Assembly: GCF_964204645.1 (NCBI RefSeq)
Contig: NC_134035.1
Coordinates: forward strand, 5,022,501 to 5,086,500
Length of the DNA stretch: 64,000 nt
Origin: Tubulanus polymorphus
Taxonomy: Eukaryota; Nemertea; Palaeonemertea; Tubulaniformes; Tubulanidae
Reading direction: 5' to 3'
How positions within the stretch are numbered: the stretch's first letter is position 1; each line of letters begins with the position of its first letter. Position numbers and translations under genes: made by a program. Of this stretch, positions 33,869 to 44,976 are shown one piece after another. The notes under the pieces are model-generated. The model saw nothing but the letters and a program-made list of their open reading frames with translations, was not told where the DNA came from and did not search any database.

Positions 33869-34426
33869 TAACTCAATGTTTGAATTTTTATTTACGGCGT
33901 CGCGGTATTTTTGCTTTGATAATCTTGAACGACGAAATGTGTGTCGTTCATTTATGTACTCTGTGCGTGTCGAGCGAATTTTATTGAGATATCCTACGAT
34001 CGGGTTCGACACACTATCAATAGTGTGGGTGGAAATCCTCGCGTGTAATAAAAATTTACACCCACACGTATTGATACTATGTACGGCGATGTGCTACTTG
34101 TTGATAAGATACGCTTACTACCACTCCGAGATCTACGTGTGAAAGTTTGTGCTATGATTATTTTAAAAATGTGTCCCGTGACTAAGAGTGACGTCAGCAC
34201 TATTTTTGATTTATATATGCGCGATTCCGAATGATTTGTTTGGAACGGGTTTCTCCAGGGTTCGGGTTTCGTATGTAGTTTGAAATCGATTTGAGTTCGA
34301 AATTGATTGGAAATTGTTCGTTGATTCGGTCAAATTTTATTCTAAATGCGCCGTGTCGATAATCGGCCTTAACTGAATGTATCTTATGTAAAGGATGACT
34401 GGTAGACTGTTTCAGAGGTCATGAGC

Positions 34427-34640
34427 GAAACCTGCAGTTGATGATAGAACAGTTTATTCTGACAGTTTCAGAGTTTTTTCTAAATTTCTCTTCCATCAGA
34501 GAAACCAAAATAACATAATAATCATTATATGCATTTCATTATTACCGGTATGTTAATTTCGTTTCTCTGATGATGAACTTGAGTCAAAACTGTCGGATTA
34601 AATTCTCATATCATCAACTGTCATTTGCTCGTTAAACATT
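34427..34640. repeat. Foldback element, about 210 bp
   Basis: CAGTTGATGATAGAACAGTT...TCTGACAGTTT on the left is matched in reverse complement by AAACTGTCGGATTAAATTCT...CATCAACTG on the right, with an inner TTCTCTTCCATCAGAGAAAC / GTTTCTCTGATGATGAACTT pair. Confidence 0.65.
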
Positions 34641-34763
34641 AAGGATATCGTTAATTTCAAAACGCATGTCGCTTTTCGTGTATCGATATCAATATATATA
34701 ACCATTTACGCCACCCTAGAACTCCGAAACCCCAGTAATACTTATGAAACATGTTGGTATATT

Positions 34764-34799
34764 CTTGGAGTAATCAGACTGCAGTCTGATTACTCCAAG
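34764..34799. repeat. Perfect 36-bp palindrome without spacer
   Basis: CTTGGAGTAATCAGACTG followed directly by its exact reverse complement. There is no mismatch and no loop. Flanks are AT-rich (TATATT / TATATTT). It may be the relic centre of a hairpin transposon. Confidence 0.9.
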
Positions 34800-35144
34800 G
34801 TATATTTAAGTTGGACTCGATTTCGGATGCTTTACTCCATACTGCTGTCAACAAGGTTCATAATGTTTTAGGTGCACAAATTGTTTTTTGGAAGAATTTT
34901 TAAAACGAAAGCTTTTTATACGTATCTGAATGTTTCGATTTATGTACTGTGTAGTCATTCATTCATATGTACTTTACGTGTCTACACTTGTTGCGACCTT
35001 TACATTGAGAATTCCTTGCGTGGTGCACACGTCTGTATCAAATCAAGCCAGTACCGATGTACATGTACTGAAGACCTTGTCTACCTTGGACAAACTGGAA
35101 CCTCGTTGCAACGTACTTCCAGGGGACCAGAAAATGTGTTCCTT

Positions 35145-35360
35145 AGGCTAAAAAAAAAGATGCCTTGTTTCTCCGCAGCGGCTGGGTCATTTTTGTAAAA
35201 TATAATAAAATCTGTAGTCAGTTCATTTCTATAGCTGCCAGGTCTGTTATGGTAAAATTGATCAAGATTTAAAAAAAATTAATGTACAGGGTAGATAGGT
35301 GGCTGGCCAGGGCTACCTTTAAGCTCAGCAGAGCGGAGAAACAAGGTATCAATTTTTTTT
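35145..35360. repeat. Dispersed repeat family H5 (copy 1)
   Basis: Shares with the stretches at 42290-42365, 42548-42690 and 43320-43460 the words CTCGTTTCTCAGCAGCGGC, GGGTCATTTT, AGTTCATTTCTATAACTGCC, GGGTCTGTTA and TGTACAGGGTAGATAG. No coding content was recognised. Confidence 0.65.
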
Positions 35361-36083
35361 TGCCTTATAACCGAGAGTTCGTTATATCCAGTATGAAAAT
35401 TATTAAATTCTGTTACTCTAATTAGGGTAACAAATTTATAGTTGTGTTATATCTGATGAATTGCTATATCCGAGTTCGTTTTAACGACGTTCCACTGTAT
35501 TTAAGGCTTTGATGATACGTCACGAAGTACAAAAGTAATTTTTTCGTTTTTGTCTGTCTTAGATAGTCACAATTGCATGTCCGAGTAAGGCAAGGTTTTA
35601 AGTACTGTTGAACTTCGAATGAATTTTATTGACCTTTACACTATTTATATTTACTAAAAACAGATTTTCTGGTGGCCTGAATTTTATTGTAAGAAACCGT
35701 CGCTTACGTACAGTTTTGATGGATATTCATGCTAGATGTAATGAACTATCTATTATAAGGGACTGATTTTATGAATTGCTGTCCCTTGCTAATATTACAA
35801 GCACTAGAAGTGAGATGATTATTTCTATATGTATTAGAAAAAGCTTGTAGGAGATTATGCAAATTTATGTGGAAGACCTCATTAGAAAATGTGACTAACT
35901 TTCTAAATAGTTTTATATTCAAGATTCCAGGTTTTAGATTTCGGTATAATTTCGTTATTCGTGAATGATGTCTGTTTTATCTCTTTGATAAAGAAATTCT
36001 TAATGATTGTTACCGATGATTGATTATTTAATCTAAAAATTTTAATGATTTAAAATCAAATGTAGGAAATAATCTATATACAT

Positions 36084-36122
<39 letters not shown>

Positions 36123-36718
36123 GAATAGTTGTAAAAATAAATTTTAGAAAAACCATTTATCTCTTTATTTTGTATTCATTTGGAGTTGTGTGTTACCCCA
36201 AAATTTGATGGCAAGTTTCGAAAAATTGTTCTTTTGAATTTTCCTCTTTAAGCTCCTCTCAAGATTGGTATGATCAGAGTATAGAGAATGATTCCCTAAA
36301 TGATTAGTCATTGGCCTGGACATTTTTTCGCATCATCATTATCATAGGTAGCATCGCTTTAGATGCTATGGTACGTTTATTCATCCTAGGAAAAGAACCC
36401 GCCAGTCAGCTCGGTTACCGTACAGTGCTGCCTTCATATGTTTCACAACCCGACTCCAGACGGTGCCAGTGGCCGTAGATTCGCGTAAACAATTCTGGAA
36501 TTCTGCTGGAAAATAGGATTAGCGGCTGGTAAGTAAGGCTTTAATTATTAATTGTTTTATACTGATTGTGATTTAGATGATTATTAGTGGAAGGTATTGC
36601 GTCATATCGTGTAATTAGATATGTTGGCTGATTCGGGCCATCCATAGCCAGCGTAAAATTCCGCCGGGGGTATGCAATGCAAACGCCAAAAACGTCCCAA
36701 TTTTCTCTGAAAGTCAGT

Positions 36719-37100
36719 TTTTGCGCGCCAAAACAAAGAATATTCCGTTATGGCGCCCCCGTCAAAATAAACTTTCATTTTGGCGCCCTCGCCAAAACAA
36801 CGAAAAATGTCGGACGCAAAAATTGACTTTTTTTCATTTCGCCTTTGGTGCAGTTATTTCCGTTCTGGCACCCCCGCCAAAACAAGCATTCAACCACAGT
36901 GAAATCATTTTTCAATTTCGCGCATTGATCCTGTGTTAAATTTGCATAAATTTGCCTATATAGAATTAGAGAAATTTTGACGTTTTTCGTTGCTTTGGCC
37001 GAAGCGCAAAAACGAATCTTCGTTTTGGTGGGGGCACCAAAATGAAAGTTCGTGTTGGCGGGGGCGCCAAAACTGAGTTATCTTGGTTTTGGCGGGGTCT
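36719..37100. repeat. Foldback cluster of GGCGCCCCC...CCAAAA words
   Basis: The left half repeats words like TGGCGCCCCCGTCAAAATAA and GGCGCCCTCGCCAAAACAA; the right half has the complement forms TTTTGGTGGGGGCACCAAAA and GGCGGGGGCGCCAAAAC. It forms a multi-arm inverted repeat of about 380 bp in the large spacer. Confidence 0.7.
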
Positions 37101-37426
37101 GAATAAACTCAACAAAATAGAGGTCAAATTAGATGGACAAAAATCTCATTCATAGAGGGAGTGGGGATTACAAGGTCCGGTTTCACTAATCAAAAAGTTG
37201 AGATCAAAATTTTTTCTATATTGCTTTAGTTACCTCATTTTGCCAATGCGGACAACAATTAAAACCGATTGAAGCTGAAATTTGTTGTCTTATTGGGTCC
37301 AGGAGATGTCCATGATATAGTAAGAGATAAGTGGTGTGGTGATGATAGACAACTGAGACCCGAAATGTTTCATGAAGATTGAAGCGTCATTGCGACCACA
37401 GCCCGAGCTCGTATTCGAAGTTCAGG

Positions 37427-37525
37427 GGTGAACTGTAGCTTAGATCATCCGATATCCAAGGTATAAAAAGAATGTATATAGTACCTTGTAGGCTATATTG
37501 GATGATCTAAGCAACAGTTCACCCG
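37427..37525. repeat. Hairpin of about 100 bp
   Basis: GGGTGAACTGTAGCTTAGAT at the left and ATCTAAGCAACAGTTCACCC at the right are inverted repeats with one mismatch. The arms continue through CATCCGATAT / ATATTGGATG, and the loop is about 25 bp. Confidence 0.75.
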
Positions 37526-39121
37526 CCAACATCAAATACGATCCCCTGTGATTGCGACAGGAGCAGCAAGTATTTCAATAGGCCTTGTACCTGGATATTA
37601 TTTTATGTGCCGAAATTGTTTTAGTGTCTGCATGATCAAAAATAAAACGAGGAAGAAGTCTCTAGTTGAATAAAAAAACCAGTGGGGCGTACTATATAAA
37701 AAACAATTTGCGCTTATTCTTAAAATCCTGGTTCTGTTGAAGATATCTCAATATCAACAATCGTCGGACAATGACTTCATTGAAAGTCTATAGAGAGATC
37801 GGCGGCCGATTTCATCGAAAAACTGGTTCTACGCGAATAACATAAGATATATGCGGCACAACGTTCTCTAAAGAAAGGACGATTTCCGCTGTAATATTTA
37901 CTGCGCGAAGATCCACGGTTAATTTGACTTATTAAGGTTTGTGTTGACTGTTGCTCGGGGTGTCTGTGTCTACGGAAATATCTGGCTTTAGGCGAAAGCG
38001 CTAGAAGCACCGCTGAAATCGTTAGATTTTGGAGCCTTTTTTTTCCACTGAGTGGAACACGATTACTGCTGGTTAGGCACCTTTACGAAATTTGCCATGG
38101 ATTATAGATTATGAAAGGATTATTTTAAATGCATATTTTAAGGTAGGCAGGTATTAGGCCGGAGCGGAGGAACTGTGCGTCTGTGAATTTCTTCTTATTC
38201 TTAGTACTTTCCTAAAACATTTCAATTCACAATTCCTATCCTTGTTGCCTCTTGTCATTAGAGAAATGACCGAGACCCTGACAGCTAGTGGTTATAGAAG
38301 TTTAATGCTCAATAATCTCATTCAGCGCGATTATTCTGTATAAAGTCAATAGATTCTGTATAAAACATTAAACCATGAGACCGAAATTGATAATAGACGG
38401 AATAATAGGGTCGGTCTGCGCTGCCTGGTTACTAGGGCAGTTACTAGGGCACTTATCGATTTGCGGTACAGCGTTAAGTAGTTCTCGTTCAAATAATCAG
38501 GATATTTTTCACCACAATCAATAACAATCGGGCATAGTTTGTGTTAACTTGTGGATTTTTCGCGTCGAAAAACTTGTGTCCACTTTTTGATTCGGGCGAC
38601 GCAATGATACCCTTGACATAACTATAGTAGTATTTCATATAAAGATACGAAGAGATGTAAGAGATCTGAAGAGAGTTGTGATGCTATCTTAGAAATTTGT
38701 TCCAAATATTAATATTGACTAAGGCCTTCCTGGAATTAATGCCAACTTTACCTTGAAATTCGTAACCTAGAACCCATCAGTTATACGTAGAAGTAAAGCT
38801 AGAAGAATTTAATTGATTTGTTTTTGCAAGGTTCTAGCAGAGAGCAATGGTTTCTTAAGTATGAAAGATAGTCGGGATAACAAAATGATTTCCATTTATA
38901 TCAATCATTACTCACTTATTACACTGGTGGCAATCTAATTACTGATATGAATAATGTATACCGAGCCAGTAATATTGTTAATTATTCTCTTGTGGATTTG
39001 TGTACATAATGGTAGATCAGTTGACCACAACATCGAAGGCAACCTGAAGTACGTGAGCCAGTTGAAAATTTCACCATCATCAAAATGTGTAAAAATTTCT
39101 TTCATCTCAATATATGATATG

Positions 39122-39466
39122 AGCCGCGATCACACGGAGACGATTCGGCCCGGACCAAATTGGCACCGACCAGGCTCCGGCCAAATTTGGCCCGTGCTTA
39201 ATTATAGAGAGCGCGTTCACACGCAAACCACTCACTCGATACTAAACAATGCTCAAACAAAGCAAAGTGGATCATTTCCGGTGCCAGTTGCAATTCAAAC
39301 GCAATCATTTGTCTGGTGCTAAAATTTGGCCGGGCCTGGTCCGACGTGTTTGGTCAGGCCAAATTTGGTCCGGGCCAAACAGGCTCGGGTCCATTTGGCA
39401 CCCGTGTGAACAGTTCTTCCGGGCCAAAATTTGGCGCGGGCCAAAAATGCTCGTGTGATCGCGGCT
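39122..39466. repeat. MITE family H4 (copy 1)
   Basis: Family H4 is about 295-345 bp with ends AGCCGCGATCACACGGAGAC and GTGTGATCGCGGCT, and multiple internal near-palindromes of the type CCGGGCCAAATTTGGCCCGG. Short open frames through it are by-products of the repeats. Confidence 0.88.
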
Positions 39467-39827
39467 ATAGTTTTGGATAAAGTAGTTTGAATCTGTTTTG
39501 TTGCACGAAATCCTGTAGTTTGGTAAACGATTTACTCGGTAGCTGACCACAGTTTGATGTGAGATAATTCCGTTGACCGCTTTCTTCTAATTCTTGAAAT
39601 TACGAAGTTCAAACAAACGTACGTGACGTGTATACACAACTGTATAGGTATATATATATATATATATATATATAGGTAAACATGTTTCTTGTTAAATTTG
39701 TTTGATAACGAGAAATTAGTTCGGACTTTCCAGTCATAACAAGTATTTGAGGTATTTGAATAGATCGGGTATTTAGATTAATAGTAAGTTCTAACGGATT
39801 TAGACTTGTCACGATAGACCGTCTGTA

Positions 39828-40143
39828 GACGAGGAAGAGAGAATTCCGCAATAATAATGAAAAACAGTCCGAAAATGTTATTGGAGCTAGCGTAGTTTAT
39901 TCGACTTTTCAACTATATTCTAATAGTCATCTTCAGTAATATTGAGTTACAACAGAAATTATGAAAATTTCATACTGGATTGTATATAAATATATTTGAT
40001 ATATCTATGTATAATTCAGAGACGAAGAGACTAATTTAAGTAGTCAAGAGATGATACAAACTAAAGAAAAATTAACGTAGAAACAGTTACGCGCTAAAAC
40101 AGATGTTTTTCATTCGTTTTTATCGTGGGATTCTCTTTACATT
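39828..40143. mobile_element. Degraded relative of the 27548 hairpin element
   Basis: The left arm shares GAGAGAATTCCGCAATAATA, AGTCCGAAAATG and CTAATAGTCATCTTCAG words with the element at 27548. The right end reads TTTTTATCGTGGGATTCTCT, as in that element. The middle is unrelated AT-rich sequence. Confidence 0.65.
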
Positions 40144-40359
40144 ATCGTCACAACTCGTTTACAGTGTTTATTAAACATTAAATTAAATTAATCAATCGTG
40201 ACCGTCGACAACTTTGACCGTATAGAACCGAAATGAATGTAGCCTGGTCTTACATCTAAGCCTTCGCAGTTCAAGTCATCCCCGGTCTTCGATTACATTT
40301 GGGTGACTTATTCGCGAATATTCCACATAGAAGCCCGTGCACAAAGACGTAACGTTTTA

Positions 40360-40715
40360 AGCCTAGCGCACATCGACACTGCGATTGGAGACAACTAGTT
40401 GCTACCGAACGATTACCCCGCGCACATCGAAATCTATACAACCGGTCAGTTGCAGCAACTGCATGGCGCGTGTCGATCGTCGAGATCCAGAGCGCGCACA
40501 TCGACGGATATGACTGCGATTGAGTACAACCAGTTGCTCAAAAGTAGAACATGGGCAACTGGCTGGAACTGGAGATAGATCGACGCTTACCAATCGTAAG
40601 CTCGCTCACATCGACACATTCAAGCAACTGATCGTATCCAGCCAGTTCCTCTCATGCGCTGAAAACTGCCTTGCAACTAGTTGTCTCCAATCGCAGTGTC
40701 GATGTGCGCTAGGCT
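40360..40715. mobile_element. Harbinger-like MITE with 43-bp perfect terminal inverted repeats
   Basis: Bases 40360-40402 (starting AGCCTAGCGCACATCGACAC) are exactly the reverse complement of 40673-40715. Both sides are flanked by TTA (40357-40359, 40716-40718), the target duplication expected for PIF/Harbinger. Inside, degenerate copies of GCGCACATCGAC...CAACYAGTTGC repeat several times. No transposase is present. Perfect arms suggest recent insertion or gene conversion. Confidence 0.85.
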
Positions 40716-41159
40716 TTAGACCTCGGTAAAAGTTGGCTCGACAGCCAAATAGCTGAATTCAACGGTATGAAAATCATTCTCTCTCGTTCGAAGTTTAACC
40801 GCAAGGCGAAAACATGTTTTTGTGTTTCACTCGTCGGTTCATCGCTGGGTCTTTCTCCGATCAAAAACGAAAAACGAAAATTATAACGTCGTGAAGTAAG
40901 GATAAAAGATAAAATATGCCCGTTTGGTAGAGCGGATAATTTTGGATATTTTCACAAGCGTCGGGGTCGTCCGATAGTTTCACAAACAAGTTTCTTTTTT
41001 CTTCGAGGTTGTTTTTCTTTCCCCGACACAGGTTCCGTTTTGTCGATCAATTTTTCATAGCGCGACCTTTTCTTTTGTTCGAACGCGACGAAAACGACGA
41101 AAACGTATTCGTTAGTATTTTTCCGCTCTCAGGAACTCTTAGGTTTGATTTAGGTTTAT

Positions 41160-42125
41160 TTATTTCGCTCTAACCAAACATTGGTACAAGAATTTGTACA
41201 ATAAAATTTATAATTTACAAAACTTAAAAACAAGAAAACAGAGATACACATAGAATAGAATGATAATAGAGATAACAGATAATATATTGTTATTTACAAG
41301 CATTAAGTAATTGTGACATTTTAAAAGTGTTGGGTCTATTTACATAAAAAGGTGTTAAGAAAACTCTTCGTATATTGTTTAGTTTGGAACACTCAAAGAG
41401 AAAATGGAATTCATCACCGATTTTGTTAAGACTACAATATGTACAAATACGTTCGTTTCTATCAATATTTACATTGCTGAGTTTGTTGGCATCTAATTTA
41501 CGGCTACCGATCCGAAATTCAGCGAGACTATACACGAGGTGGTTCGGTACAACGGATAAATAGTTTTCATAATCATTTTTAAGTTTAATGATTCTATAAT
41601 TTACGCATATGTCACTATTTTGCAATTTTTCCCTCCATGTCTGAATGTATCTATCTTTTAGAGATTGTTTTATGATGTTTATCGACCGTAGATCGATTAC
41701 CTGCTCTTGCCACACATAGTTCAGCCCACAGTTTTGTATAATTTCCTTAATTTGGCAAATCCAATCAGATACATATAAATCTTTTCTGTATAAGTCGTAC
41801 AAAATATCATACATTACTAGATTCAGCTTTGACTTGTTAGCATTCAAAGTTTTGTTCCAATATTTAATCATTCTAAGTTTAATAGTAGTCGATAAAGGTA
41901 ATCTGCCAGTCTCGCCATATATCATAGTATTATGGCAAAATTTCGTTACTTTTAGAACTAATTTACAAAACCTTGTGTGGACTTTTTCTAGTATATCGAT
42001 ATTTTCATGGCCCCATATTTCACACCCGTACAATAGAATTGGTGCCACACAACAATCAAATAACTTAAAAAGTATGTCTGGAGTAAGATTACATCTTCTG
42101 CCTTTTTGAATAATAGCAAACATTG
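41160..42125 (-). mobile_element. 5'-truncated LINE, ORF2 C-terminal 277 codons plus 3'UTR
   Basis: The minus-strand ORF 42123-41290 starts at the end of a reverse transcriptase domain (VAPILLYGCEIWGHENIDIL, the thumb-region motif), continues through a helical region, and ends with a zinc-binding CTYCSLNKIGDEFHFLFEC motif typical of non-LTR retrotransposon C-termini. It has no internal stops. About 130 bp of AT-rich 3'UTR follow (41160-41289). No RT catalytic motif lies upstream, so the copy is dead but young. Clade not determined. Confidence 0.85.
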
Positions 42126-42289
42126 CTCTTTCCGTCTATGCGCGACGCTATGAAGCATCTTAACGCGCGCGGTTGGGTAAATATTGTCCGGGAAATCCGA
42201 TTATGTCATCATCTGCCGAAAAAAGAAGCGAGTCTCTCGCAATTGGAGAAGTCAAATTATGACATGCTTTCAGAGATTTTTTCGGCTTT

Positions 42290-42690
42290 GCTTCGGTAAG
42301 GCTAAATAAAAATGATACCTCGTTTCTCAGCAGCGGCCGGGTCATTTTCATAAAATTTGATCGAATTTTTGATTAGTTCGGTGTGATTCAAGAATAGGGG
42401 ACCATAGCAATATATATATATGTAGTGATAGTAATCAAATAAGTAATAATAATAGTAATTGATAATGATGATATATAATGATAGTAATATATATAGTAAT
42501 TAATGAAGATAAGGAACTAAACCTAGCCACTAGTCCCCTATTCTTGAATCATACCATTAGTTCATTTCTATAACTGCCGGGTCTGTTACGGAAAAATCTA
42601 TTACGATCAAAAAAAAAGTTATGTACAGGGTAGATAGACGGCTGGTCGAGTCAACTTTTAAGCTAAGCAGTAAGGAGAAACCAGGTATGA
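42290..42690. repeat. Dispersed repeat family H5 (copy 2, interrupted)
   Basis: The two halves of the H5 repeat (42290-42365 and 42548-42690) are separated by about 180 bp of AT-rich sequence with ATAATGATAGTAAT simple repeats. The insert is bordered by similar words GTTCGGTGTGATTCAAGAATAGGGG / CCCCTATTCTTGAATCATACC in inverted order, so the insert itself may be a small hairpin element. Confidence 0.6.
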
Positions 42691-43319
42691 ATTTTGTTAG
42701 CCTATATAGAACATAGAAATATCTTCGAATATATAGGTGTATGTCTGCACTAGAATTATGACTCATTTTATTATTAAAGACCCTTTACAATGATATAATA
42801 CACAGATGATATTTGTTTGTATACATGTGTAGGGCCTACACGAGTATATATGTTAATTTAGAATTTACTCTAATTGGCACCGGTTCAATTTATGATGAAA
42901 TATTGATATATCGCGAATCTGACTTTCCAGGATCTCTACGATATGCTATTGTATATTATTACCATTTGTTTAATTAGACAGCAATTTGATATGACAAAAG
43001 GTTGTGAGATGAAGTGAATTAAGTAGAGCATTTTGAAAGACAAATTTTGTTGAAATGTGCGATCGGCGAAATCCCAAATAGTTCCAAACGTTTAGCACTT
43101 CCAGAATACATTTGGCAACCCTAAAAGGGTAGGCCCTATTTCATATTTGTATCCATCCCAATTCCCAAATGTTAAATCAGTCATGCCAGTCCCTCCTACA
43201 CGTATTGATGTTGAATCCTGTGTTAAATATTTAGCTACAATATTTCTTATGGTCATCCATCCTTTTCTGGTCAACCAACTTTTCGCCTCCCTTAAAAGAT
43301 GAAAGAAAAAAGTTCTTTG

Positions 43320-43460
43320 CTTCGGTGAGGCTAAATAAAAGTGATACCTCGTTTCTCAGCAGCAGCTGCATTTTCATAAAATTTGATAGAATTTTTGATC
43401 AGTTCATTTCTATAACTGCCGGGTCTGTTATGGAAAAATTTATTACGATTAAAGATTCGC
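43320..43460. repeat. Dispersed repeat family H5 (copy 3)
   Basis: Uninterrupted arrangement of the two halves seen at 42290-42690: GAGGCTAAATAAAAGTGATA, CAGCAGCAGCTGC, then TTCATTTCTATAACTGCCGG and GTTATGGAAAAATTTATTAC. Confidence 0.65.
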
Positions 43461-44440
43461 CTCCGTAAAAAATAATTAGTAGCCGGATATCGGGCGCACG
43501 CTTACACAATAGACAATAGAGCACTTGTTGGCAAATAATCAGAATCGTAATAGTAGGCAATAGATATATTGGCAAAGTCGTTCTGACCACGTGCCAAAAT
43601 TATCATTTCGAACAATAAACGCGTTATTTTTTCTCCACCTCATGATTTCCGGCGTTTGCAAAATCATTCGACTATGTCAAAACATTTACAGTGAAATAGA
43701 ATTGCGTATTAAAGCGTTCAACGCAATTTGTATATTCGATATCATTATAACACTGTGGAATACGACAGATACAAGTGGGAATATTTGTTTAGCTCGATGG
43801 ATTATTTAAAAGTTGGAACGAAGTAAGTTTGATATGTGTACTTCGTTGTCGTTTAAGCAGTGAAGGTTAAGCAGGGCTATATTTGGCGGGGGTCTGACAC
43901 CTAGTTCTCACATTATACTCATGATTCTGTATATAAAGACTATGTAAAGTTATGATAATCATTCTCATTCCGGGATGCAATAAAGATTGTACATATAAGG
44001 TTTTAAATGCCTTGTTGTTCCTGATGGAATCCTGTATCGCTGGTGTAAATGCTAGTTCCCCAGCCAGCCTGCCGATACAACAACCAGCCGGTTACAGCAG
44101 TTGCCCCCTCCTCCCAGAAATTTTGGTTCAGCGCCCTTTTTTGCAAATGATATTATTGTTATATCCTGTCGAACTGCAATTTTCAGGGTTTCTCTGCCCC
44201 CCTCCCAAGAAAAAATTCAAATGTTAGGTACGACCCTGTTTAGCATATTTTTCTCATAGATACAAGGTCAGCTTTTCTGTAGGCCGTTCGTGTTATGACA
44301 AATGTATTGAGAGATGACATTAGCTGCATTTCTGTAGCTCTATGTATATTTCGAGAACGACCACTAAAAGGGATATGTGTTTAGTCAGGAGTCATTCAGG
44401 GGCGAGTACTTGAATTCCTCCTGGAGGCAATGATGATAAA

Positions 44441-44766
44441 AGCCGCGATCACACGGAGACGATTCGGCCCGGGCCAAATTGGCACGGATCAGGCTTGGGC
44501 CAAATTTGGCCTGTGCCTAATTAGAGAACGCATTCACACGCAAACCATTCACTCGATACTAAACAATACTCAAACATAGCGAAGTGGAACATTTCTGGTG
44601 CCAGTTGCAATTCAAACGCAATCATTTGTCTGCTGCTAAAATTTGGTTGGGCCTGGTCCAACGTTTTTGGTCAGGCCAAATTTGGCCCGGGCCAAACAGG
44701 CTCGGGCCCATTTGGCACCCGTGTGAACAGTTGTTCCGGGCCAAAAATGCTCGTGTCATCGCAGCT
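44441..44766. repeat. MITE family H4 (copy 2)
   Basis: Same orientation and about 90% alike by eye to the copy at 39122, including the shared middle around GGTGCCAGTTGCAATTCAAA. Flanked by AAA on the left and TAA on the right. Confidence 0.88.
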
Positions 44767-44836
44767 AATGTGTCTTACCCATGGACACTACTGTGTGTAG
44801 TACCAAAAATACATGTATTTTGGTAGTACTGGAACC

Positions 44837-44976
44837 CAGGGGCCGGTTGTATAGTCATGGCTTAGACTTAAGACCAGTCTAAGACCAATTTCGTTCTATA
44901 GCCAATCTAACAACTTAAGACCGGTCTCAAGATTTAAGACTTTTGGACTTAAGTCTCGACTGTGCAACTGGCCCCC
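44837..44976. repeat. Palindromic element family H1 (copy 6)
   Basis: Complete copy with ends CAGGGGCCGGTTGTATAGTC and GACTGTGCAACTGGCCCC; a 65-bp-arm hairpin is possible. It lies just downstream of an H4 element. Confidence 0.8.

Noticed and set aside
39249-39550. ORFs in both strands of the H4 element, repeated at 44584 and 59585
   Set aside because: They recur in every copy because the palindromic element is open, and encode only repeat-derived words.
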